From NCBI GenBank assembly GCA_900316055.1, contig ONBK01000004.1:62001-126000 (forward strand): a stretch of DNA of 64,000 bases, given 5' to 3'. The stretch comes from an uncultured Bacteroidales bacterium (GTDB lineage Bacteria > Bacteroidota > Bacteroidia > Bacteroidales > P3). Position numbers and translations under genes: made by a program. Positions 54,158 to 60,029 of the stretch are shown here, piece after piece (positions within the stretch are counted from its first letter, which is position 1; each line of letters begins with the position of its first letter). Under the pieces are notes generated by a model, which was not told the origin of the DNA, made no database searches, and saw nothing but the letters and a program-made list of their open reading frames with translations.

Positions 54158-54400
54158 ATGGCTAACGAAAAGAAAAACAAGATAATACATCTTGAAATAG
54201 ATGGGCAGCACTACTACTATGGTAGTGTAACAGCTCTTTTTGAAAACTGGGATGCTGAAAAATTAGGAGTTAATTACAGGAAACTACGTGATATGCGTAT
54301 CAGCACCATCGGTAAATATGAAAACGACAAGTGCATAATACGAGTTGGTAAGTTAATCGTATCAACTGCAAGGCTGAATAAAAAGAAGGAAATAGAGTAA
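54158..54400 (+). CDS. small protein read from the divergent switch promoter
   Basis: From the ATG at 54158 the product is 80 residues (the earlier in-frame TTG at 54131 lies in the promoter box). It is charged and has a beta-then-helix look: KIIHLEIDGQHYYYGSVTALFENW, then a helix with KLGVNYRKLRDMRI and a beta hairpin (KCIIRVGKLIVS). The YRKLRD segment could be a recognition helix, so it is a candidate for the factor binding the ATGTACAT sites, but no HTH family is recognised. Confidence 0.6.
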   Translation: MANEKKNKIIHLEIDGQHYYYGSVTALFENWDAEKLGVNYRKLRDMRISTIGKYENDKCIIRVGKLIVSTARLNKKKEIE

Positions 54401-54747
54401 GGCCCACCCTACCTCGGTCGGGTATCCCCTGTGAGGAATAGAAAAAGCAATCTATTGACTTATATTGAGGTATGGGATTGGTGTCTGTTTGAAAAATTCT
54501 AAATTAAAAATCGCCTAGAAAACAATGGGGGCCAGGAAAGCTGTGCAAAGGGCAGTCCCCCCAAAATTCTAAAAAAAATTTTGACCGTTCCACAAACGGG
54601 GCAGGGGCTGGGGGGGCGCAATTACTTAATAAGTTAGTTGGGTTAGAAATACACTATTTTAGGCTGAAAGCGAAAGGACACATGTAATTTATATGGAATG
54701 TGTCCGTACACCAGCTTAATGTACCTTGGAATATCCATACACACACA
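54401..54747. other. non-coding block with G-runs and hairpins (candidate cis-acting site)
   Basis: No gene was seen. It holds a GGGGG / CCCCC hairpin (about 54527-54561), a G-quadruplex-type run (GGGG CA GGGG CT GGGGGGG, 54598-54616), a repeated AAATTCTAAA and an inverted repeat GGACACAT / ATGTGTCC (54676-54683 with 54698-54705) 43 bases past the initiator stop. It could be a packaging, transfer or replication-associated site. Confidence 0.45.
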
Positions 54748-55647
54748 TCAAACACTTATACTTGGTGTATAGTGATAGCTCCTACAAAAGTTTTCTAAGG
54801 CTTTCAAGTCCTCATCGTTATCCCGACACTCCATATATATAGCTTGGTATACATCATCGTTCAAGTTTTCTCCTAGGTACTGACTAAGGGCTACTATGTC
54901 GGTTCTGTCCCATCGGTAGGCTGTTAAGAGTATATTCAATACAGAGGTGGAATCTACCTCATAGTAACGAGCGCAACGCATAACATCTTCCCTCTCCTCT
55001 GGGTCTGATATGTAGTTTATCAAGTCCTCAGTGGTTATGGTAGTAGAACTTATTTCTTCTTCAATTAAAGAAGAAGAAACCCCAACCTCACCACCTGAAG
55101 TGACATCACTGTACTCAGGTACACCATCACCTATAAAGGTACTTCTATTATAAGTCTCTTTATTTATTTCTATATTTTCTTTATTCTCTTTATTATGGTG
55201 TTGGATTTCGACATCTAAACTGTTGGATTCCGACACCCTATCTGTTGGATTTCGACATCCCCCCTGTTGGATTCCGACACCCTCCTTGCAGGGTACGGGT
55301 GTATCTCCCTGTTGGATTTCGGCATCTTTCCTGTCGGATTCCGACGTGTAGTCAGAACCTTTGTCCTGTTGAATTTCGACACGTTTTGACTTGACTAATG
55401 CAGTGACAGCTATTCCACCGTTGGTTTTGATGTAACCCTTGGATAGCAACCTTCTCTTAGCATCCCTAAGTGTACTAAGGGGCATACCAAGGCGTTCACA
55501 CAGGTTTTCGTTGGTTAGCTTACATACGTGCTTGTCACCTATAAAGGTGAAATAGTAGTAGACACTATATAGAGCCTTGGCGTTCCAGTTAAGCTCTTCC
55601 GAATCTACTTCTGCTAACCATGTAGGAATATTTAATGTTTCAGCCAT
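54748..55647 (-). CDS. winged-helix replication initiator-like protein
   Basis: From the ATG at 55647 the product is 299 residues. Residues about 1-80 form a winged helix (LNWNAKALYSVYYYFTF ... LTNENLCERLGMPLSTLRDAKRRLLSKGYIK) like phage/plasmid replication proteins of the O or HTH_36 type. Residues 88-150 are low complexity and are encoded by the iteron array. The C-terminal part (about 200-299) is acidic and helical (LINYISDPEEREDVMRCARYYEV...) and could bind a helicase or loader. Role and partner are inferred from layout. An upstream in-frame Met at 55743 is less likely because of the family-like N-terminus. Confidence 0.7.
   Translation of the reverse strand: MAETLNIPTWLAEVDSEELNWNAKALYSVYYYFTFIGDKHVCKLTNENLCERLGMPLSTLRDAKRRLLSKGYIKTNGGIAVTALVKSKRVEIQQDKGSDYTSESDRKDAEIQQGDTPVPCKEGVGIQQGGCRNPTDRVSESNSLDVEIQHHNKENKENIEINKETYNRSTFIGDGVPEYSDVTSGGEVGVSSSLIEEEISSTTITTEDLINYISDPEEREDVMRCARYYEVDSTSVLNILLTAYRWDRTDIVALSQYLGENLNDDVYQAIYMECRDNDEDLKALENFCRSYHYTPSISV
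55141..55383. other. candidate replication origin: seven iterons plus A/T-rich block inside the initiator gene
   Basis: Seven copies of TGTTGGATTYCGACAYC start at 55199, 55221, 55243, 55265, 55310, 55332 and 55367. Four intervals are 22 bp, one is 45 (about two units) and one is 35. Each copy is nearly palindromic about a central T, and the copy at 55332 contains the perfect GTCGGATTCCGAC. Next to the array, 47 of 56 bases at 55141-55196 are A/T, on the side coding for the protein's C-terminus. The spacing is not a multiple of three, so the repeats are kept as DNA, not as protein. Confidence 0.75.
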
Positions 55648-55654
55648 GTTTATA

Positions 55655-55731
55655 TATGTTTGAGTTTGTTCTACTATTAATATACAACTTTTTTCCGAAC
55701 TTCTTAAAACTTCGTGATATTTATAAATATC
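55655..55731 (+). promoter_or_regulatory. promoter box and 16-bp palindrome upstream of the NUMOD3 gene
   Basis: TATGTTTG (55655-55662) fits the -7 consensus and points rightwards. GATATTTATAAATATC (55716-55731) is a perfect palindrome in the leader, and AGTTCAAA occurs twice just after it. The region also lies directly upstream of the initiator start on the other strand. Confidence 0.5.
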
Positions 55732-55756
55732 AATAAAGTTCAAAATAGTTCAAATT

Positions 55757-55927
55757 ATGGCAAAGAGAACACGAAGAAAGGTACACAACCCTGCTACCAA
55801 GTACCGTATGAGCATCAAGAAGCGTGGCAGTCTTAATCCCATGTATGGCAAGCATCATTCAAAGGAGACCATTGAAAAGATTAGGAAGAAACTACTGGAG
55901 CACTGGGGGTCAATCGTAATTGACTGA
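55757..55927 (+). CDS. NUMOD3-motif mini-protein
   Basis: The 56-residue basic protein reads MAKRTRRKVHNPATKYRMSI and then NPMYGKHHSKETIEKIRKKL, the NUMOD3 DNA-binding motif usually found in GIY-YIG or HNH homing endonucleases. There is no nuclease domain before or after it. It may be a stand-alone DNA-binding regulator or a remnant of a homing endonuclease. It is divergent from the initiator gene. The gap to the next gene (55928-56096) holds only a small AGACC/GGTCT hairpin. Confidence 0.65.
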   Translation: MAKRTRRKVHNPATKYRMSIKKRGSLNPMYGKHHSKETIEKIRKKLLEHWGSIVID

Positions 55928-56096
55928 ACCTGTGTAATATAGAGAAGCATGTGCTTATTAAGCAGCAGTTTTTCGATACGTCAACCGCAGCCATGTGTCT
56001 GATTATGTGTGTATTACGAAGAATAAAAACAACAAAAACTGAACGAAAAGTTAGACCACCCAGGTCTTAGAATACCGTTGTGTGTCTCGCGCGCTG

Positions 56097-56642
56097 TTAT
56101 TCTGCCGAGAAACGCAAAATACTCATTAGGTCAGAAGGAGAATCAAGTGTGAAGGTGGGATTTGCGGTGAGTATAGTTTTCGGCTGTAAAGTACCCCAAA
56201 GGCAAGCCCCTGACAGGAAGCCAAACTGGTTAGCCTGTACTATATCGGTAGCCTCATCGCCAAGGTATATTATCTCATTCCGTTGCAGTTTATTAAACCC
56301 TTCATGCTGCATAGCCAACGCAAATAGTTCGGTTTTGGGTAGTGCTGTATGTGCTTTATCTATACCGTACCTGTCTATAACAGGATTGAACGTGTGATAA
56401 ATTTCGTAATATGCCAGTACCCTATATATTAACCCTTTGAAATTTCTGGATACTATCCCTAACGGTATGCCGTTTAGGTCGGTGATGGTTTCCTTCCACC
56501 CTTCGTATAAGGTACACTCAGGAATCCTTGCGAATATTGCTTTCCAGTTAGGCTTACCTTCTTCCCAGTTAGGTTTTACCTGTCGTGTGTCAAACAAAGT
56601 GTTGTCGAAGTCAGTTAAAATCGCTTTAATCATAATTTTCAA
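56097..56642 (-). CDS. HAD-superfamily hydrolase
   Basis: The 181-residue protein has the HAD nucleophile motif LTDFDNTLFDTR (residues 9-20), motif II Ser in GIVSRNFKG, motif III Lys in LPKTELF and motif IV acidic pair in IIYLGDEATDI. The cap is small (C1 type). It is probably a phosphatase acting on a small phosphorylated metabolite; the substrate is unknown. An alternative start at 56633 (MIKAIL) is equally likely. It faces the NADAR gene. Confidence 0.85.
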   Translation of the reverse strand: MKIMIKAILTDFDNTLFDTRQVKPNWEEGKPNWKAIFARIPECTLYEGWKETITDLNGIPLGIVSRNFKGLIYRVLAYYEIYHTFNPVIDRYGIDKAHTALPKTELFALAMQHEGFNKLQRNEIIYLGDEATDIVQANQFGFLSGACLWGTLQPKTILTANPTFTLDSPSDLMSILRFSAE

Positions 56643-56782
56643 GTTCTTACATTAGTAATATACAAAAAAAATCGGAACCATTGAAAAGAAAATCACTTTT
56701 TCTTGATATAAGGCATTTTCTTTTCACCAGTTTGAAAAAAAGTTGTATATTAGTGATATAGGAATGTAAAAATAGAGTTATT

Positions 56783-57379
56783 ATGAAAAAGGAAGAGATT
56801 TTAAAATTAAAGGAAGAGAGAAGTAAAGATTGGAGATGTTATTCTCAGGAAAACAGTGTGTTATTCAATAGTTATTGTCGTGATGAGAGAATGGTGTTGA
56901 GTAATATGTATCCATGTCAGATTGAATATAATAGACTTATATTCAATCCAGTAGACCACTTATATCACTGGTTAATGTTTGATGGTGAAGGTAAGGATTT
57001 GAAGAATAAGGATGGGAAGAATGTTAGGGATTTGATATATAAGTGTAGTGGGGTGTGTAATGGTTTTGAGGCGAAGAGGATTTCAAGGGATTTTGTGAAA
57101 GAAGGTGGTGTAATTCCCCAGCAAAACCTTGATAAACGCTATAACACACTAAAAATATGCCATATAGCCAAGGCAAAGTGCTGTAGAGAGTTTCGTAGGG
57201 TATTGCGAAATAGTGTAGGTAAGGACTTGGTGGAATTTGCTTATTGGGGTGATGCTCATTATGGCTGTGTGGAAAACAAAGAAACACATGATTATGAGGG
57301 GATTAATGTTTGCGGTCGCATTATGATGAAGGTAAGAGATATGCTGATTAGTGGTGAGTTGGGGAAGTTTGATGATTAA
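56783..57379 (+). CDS. NADAR family (YbiA-like) protein
   Basis: The 198-residue protein has the NADAR hallmarks in order: MVLSNMYPCQIEYN (about 37-50), the PVDHLYHWLMF block, LVEFAYWGDAHYGC (149-162) and GINVCGRIMMKVRDML (173-188). NADAR proteins are N-glycosidases or ADP-ribosyl hydrolases acting on riboflavin precursors or on ADP-ribosylated guanine in DNA, and are found in phages and defence settings. The gene is AT-rich relative to the host and is the last gene before the right attachment site. A terminator follows. Confidence 0.75.
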   Translation: MKKEEILKLKEERSKDWRCYSQENSVLFNSYCRDERMVLSNMYPCQIEYNRLIFNPVDHLYHWLMFDGEGKDLKNKDGKNVRDLIYKCSGVCNGFEAKRISRDFVKEGGVIPQQNLDKRYNTLKICHIAKAKCCREFRRVLRNSVGKDLVEFAYWGDAHYGCVENKETHDYEGINVCGRIMMKVRDMLISGELGKFDD

Positions 57380-57389
57380 TTATTGAAAA

Positions 57390-57426
57390 AAAACTGCCAA
57401 ATACACTTATCATGTTTGGCAGTTTT
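57390..57426 (+). terminator. terminator after the NADAR gene
   Basis: AAAACTGCCAAA pairs perfectly with TTTGGCAGTTTT around a 13-base loop. Confidence 0.8.
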
Positions 57427-57433
57427 ATGGGAA

Positions 57434-57468
57434 GGGGGGGGGGGGGGGGGGGAAAAAAATTTTTTTTT
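57434..57468. repeat. homopolymer block G19-A7-T9 next to the right attachment site
   Basis: Nineteen G (57434-57452), seven A (57453-57459) and nine T (57460-57468) follow directly on one another, 11 bases before the DUF3078 stop. Such a tract slips easily in replication and in sequencing. Confidence 0.85.
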
Positions 57469-57479
57469 CAGGCTGATAA

Positions 57480-57507
57480 TTACTGCTTAGGGGTCTTCCA
57501 GCTGAAG
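57480..57507. repeat. right attachment site (att core within DUF3078 3' end)
   Basis: The copy begins TTACTGCTT at the DUF3078 stop codon and ends GTCTTCCAGCTGAAG. It restores an intact reading frame to the host gene, so insertion leaves DUF3078 functional. Homology to the left copy stops exactly at the stop codon on one side and at the Phe codon on the other. Confidence 0.88.
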
Positions 57508-58571
57508 AACACTTGCAAACCAGCCATCTGGTAGACCTGAAGGTGGCCCCACTTGCCCATGCCATTGAAATCGGTATCCCATTTGAGGTTGAGGGCAAAA
57601 TTGGCTGCGATATACGAGGAGAAACGGTAGTCAAGCTTCAGCTCGAAGTCCATATCGGTCTCGAAGGTGCGACGTTCAATCCAGTTCTTATTGGCCAAAT
57701 CTTGCCAAGTCTCGCCGTCACTGAGCTTGTACTCGCAATCCTGCGGAGTAGTCACACTGCCATCGGCCAAACCCGACACCTCACTCCAGGCCATGTGCGT
57801 GGGCTTCATGTAATCATAGAAGAGCTCTAAACGGGCATAGAGGTCAAGATTGGGCAAGAGATCTTTCTTCAGGTACTGCGCTTTAACATAACTACCAAGG
57901 GCGAAGTAAGCATGTGTGTGGACTCGATTGGGATCGGTGGGATCGAAATTCTTGTCCTGGATAACGCCATAGGTGTAGTTGCTGTCGATGAGGTCGTCGT
58001 TGAAAACGAAGGTGGTCTTACCTGTCAAAAACGACAGCGACACTGACCATTCGGGCTTCTTGTATTCGAAAGAGAGAGCCGTAGTCAAATAAGCGGGAGC
58101 CATGAACGAGGAAACCAACTTGCCGTCGTTGTCGCCAGCTGTGAGGTACTCATAACCGTTGGCAAACTGGGTCTTCAAGTTGGCAGTGAAGCTGGCACCC
58201 CAGTCTTTGTAAGCTTTCCAACTGAAGGCCGAAGTGAGGTCAATCTTATCGAGGCTCTTGCGACGACTCTCGAAGCGACCGCCCTGGGCCGAATTGTCGA
58301 GATCTTGCCATGCATAGCCAAAACCCAGATCGACGATATTGTCCCACACATAATGTGGATGGGTATATTTATAGTTGCCAAAGAATGTGATATTCAAGTC
58401 AATCTGCGAGGTACCCGTCTTCGACCAGTTGTTAAACAACGACTCACTGAGTTTCAGTGCGGGCGTCGAGAGGGTCGCCCAGCTGCCCTGAGGTTTGGCG
58501 ACAGTATCCTGCGCCATAACGGGAGCGGCGGCCATCAGAAAGGCCGCACAAAGAGTGACGATGTGCTTCAT
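57480..58571 (-). CDS. DUF3078 family protein (element integration target)
   Basis: The 363-residue protein has a signal peptide (AAPVMAQ) and a beta-rich, aromatic-rich body (SESLFNNWSKTGTSQIDLNITFFGNYKYTHPHYVWDN, LGFGYAWQDLDN) of the DUF3078 type, with alternating strands suggesting an outer membrane barrel or periplasmic beta protein. The last 8 residues, FSWKTPKQ, are encoded by the right attachment site. Its start overlaps the recX stop (ATGA, 58568-58571). Integration downstream separates it from its original terminator, but the element supplies a hairpin. Confidence 0.85.
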   Translation of the reverse strand: MKHIVTLCAAFLMAAAPVMAQDTVAKPQGSWATLSTPALKLSESLFNNWSKTGTSQIDLNITFFGNYKYTHPHYVWDNIVDLGFGYAWQDLDNSAQGGRFESRRKSLDKIDLTSAFSWKAYKDWGASFTANLKTQFANGYEYLTAGDNDGKLVSSFMAPAYLTTALSFEYKKPEWSVSLSFLTGKTTFVFNDDLIDSNYTYGVIQDKNFDPTDPNRVHTHAYFALGSYVKAQYLKKDLLPNLDLYARLELFYDYMKPTHMAWSEVSGLADGSVTTPQDCEYKLSDGETWQDLANKNWIERRTFETDMDFELKLDYRFSSYIAANFALNLKWDTDFNGMGKWGHLQVYQMAGLQVFFSWKTPKQ

Positions 58572-59056
58572 AAGTCTGGAATATTAGAAATTACTTGATT
58601 GATTTCCGGGAGCAAAAAACCCTTGTTGACGAGCGACGCGACAAGTTTCTGACGGAGGACATAAGGATCGTCGGTCTTCTGTTCCAACTCGAGGCGCTTC
58701 TTCTCCGCCACTTCGGCGAGGACTGCCATATAAGCCTCTTCACTCACCGCTGCCATACCACGGTCCACTGCCTCACGCGGCAGATGCTTCAGTCGCAATT
58801 GGTACAGCACCTTCTGACGCCCCCAGTGCTGCGTCAGTATCTTGCTCTCGCAAAACGCTTTCGCATAACGTTCGTTGTCGAGGTATCCTTCTCGCTGTAG
58901 CGCCGCTACGATAACATCCGAGTCTGAGGGCGACGCTCCCCAGGTCACCAACTTCTGCCTCACGGCATCTTCGCACTGCTCCGCAAGGGCACAGTAGCGG
59001 CGCGCCCTGTCAAGCAAGGCTCGCTGTGTTTCATTGCTGTTGCCTTTGGTCTTCAT
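58568..59056 (-). CDS. recX: RecX family regulator
   Basis: From the ATG at 59056 the product is 162 residues. It has the three-helix repeats of RecX (LDRARRYCALAEQCEDAVRQKLVTWGA, REGYLDNERYAKAFCESKI, YQLRLKHLPREAVDRGM), the family that modulates RecA filaments. The promoter box TACTTTTG ends only ten bases upstream, so starts further upstream (59092) are excluded and the mRNA is near-leaderless. It overlaps the DUF3078 start by four bases. Confidence 0.88.
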   Translation of the reverse strand: MKTKGNSNETQRALLDRARRYCALAEQCEDAVRQKLVTWGASPSDSDVIVAALQREGYLDNERYAKAFCESKILTQHWGRQKVLYQLRLKHLPREAVDRGMAAVSEEAYMAVLAEVAEKKRLELEQKTDDPYVLRQKLVASLVNKGFLLPEINQVISNIPDL

Positions 59057-59065
59057 TTCGGGGTG

Positions 59066-59073
59066 CAAAAGTA
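59066..59073 (-). promoter_or_regulatory. -7 box TACTTTTG for recX-DUF3078
   Basis: Plus-strand CAAAAGTA reads TACTTTTG on the minus strand and ends nine bases before the recX ATG. Confidence 0.65.
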
Positions 59074-59124
59074 CAACTTTTTTTTTAACCACGAAAATAA
59101 TTTTGCAGTTTCAAATTTTTTTCG

Positions 59125-59132
59125 TAATTTTG
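59125..59132 (+). promoter_or_regulatory. -7 box TAATTTTG for the GT5-like gene
   Basis: TAATTTTG fits the consensus and lies 27 bases before the ATG at 59160, back to back with the recX promoter. Confidence 0.6.
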
Positions 59133-59159
59133 CATTTTGTATATAGTATACCATAAGAT

Positions 59160-59987
59160 ATGGCAAAAGGGAGAATATTATTTGTAAATCAAGAAATTAC
59201 ACCGTTCTCTGCCGAGAACGAGGAATCCATCCTTGGACGCTACCTGCCCGCAAGAACGCAAGAAATGGGACGCGAAATCAGGGTCTTCATGCCCAAATTC
59301 TGCGAGGTAAACGACCGCAAGCACCAACTGCATGAAGTCATCCGCCTCTCCGGCATGAACCTCATCGTCAACAACTGCGACCACCAGCTCATCATCAAGG
59401 TGGGATCTATCCCAGCAGCACGCATGCAGGTCTACTTCATCGACAACGAGGAATACGCCATCAAGGGCAAGAGCATGCTCGACAACCGTCACCACGTGTT
59501 GGCTAATACCGACGAGCGACTGCTCTTCTTCGGCCGTGGCACCCTCGAGGCGGTACGCAAGCTCGCTTGGCAACCCCACCTCATCAATTTCTCCGGATGG
59601 TCCACAGCCATGATTCCTTTCTACCTCCGCCGTATTAACAAGGAGAACGCCTTCTTCAGCGGCACCAAGATGGTCATCACCCTTATGAACGACCGCTTCG
59701 AAGGCCCCATCGGTGGCGAACTCGAACGCAAGATGAAGACCGACGGTGCCACCGCCAAGGATCTCCGCCTCTATGGCGAGACCAACTACCTTGGCCTCAT
59801 GAAGTCCGCCATCACCTACTCCCAAGGTGTCATCATCGGTTCTCCCAACGCCGACCCCGAACTGGTGGCTTTCGCCAAGGAAAACAAACGCAATGTGCTC
59901 GACTACACCGACGACCGCGACGAATTCTACAACCGTATCAACAAATTCTACGACACCATCGTCGGCGTCAGCAAATTCGAAAACTAA
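59160..59987 (+). CDS. glycogen/starch synthase N-terminal (GT5) domain protein
   Basis: The 275-residue protein matches the N-terminal catalytic half of ADP-glucose glycogen synthase (ILFVNQEITPFSAENEES, MGREIRVFMPKFCEVNDR, HLINFSGWSTAMIPFYL), but has no C-terminal nucleotide-sugar-binding domain. This short form next to a DUF4270 lipoprotein is common in Bacteroidota. Whether it is catalytically active is doubtful, as the KTGGL-type loop differs and half of the GT-B fold is absent. Confidence 0.8.
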   Translation: MAKGRILFVNQEITPFSAENEESILGRYLPARTQEMGREIRVFMPKFCEVNDRKHQLHEVIRLSGMNLIVNNCDHQLIIKVGSIPAARMQVYFIDNEEYAIKGKSMLDNRHHVLANTDERLLFFGRGTLEAVRKLAWQPHLINFSGWSTAMIPFYLRRINKENAFFSGTKMVITLMNDRFEGPIGGELERKMKTDGATAKDLRLYGETNYLGLMKSAITYSQGVIIGSPNADPELVAFAKENKRNVLDYTDDRDEFYNRINKFYDTIVGVSKFEN

Positions 59988-60029
59988 AAAAAACATATTT
60001 GAAAATTGAAGTTGAAAATTGATATCCCA

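Larger units (their letters stand above)
46780..57507. mobile_element. 10.7-kb integrative element with its own replication initiator, inserted in the 3' end of a DUF3078 gene
   Basis: The boundaries are 28-bp direct repeats (46780-46807 and 57480-57507), 26 of 28 identical. The tyrosine integrase lies 129 bases inside the left repeat. The genes inside are: integrase, LRR surface protein, serine recombinase, methyltransferase, small unknown genes, replication initiator with internal iterons, NUMOD3 protein, HAD hydrolase and NADAR protein. No capsid, tail, terminase, relaxase or conjugation genes were seen, so it would need a helper to move between cells. Codon and base use in the right half (AT-rich, for example 56783-57379) differs from the GC-rich-third-position host genes. 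Confidence 0.85.
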
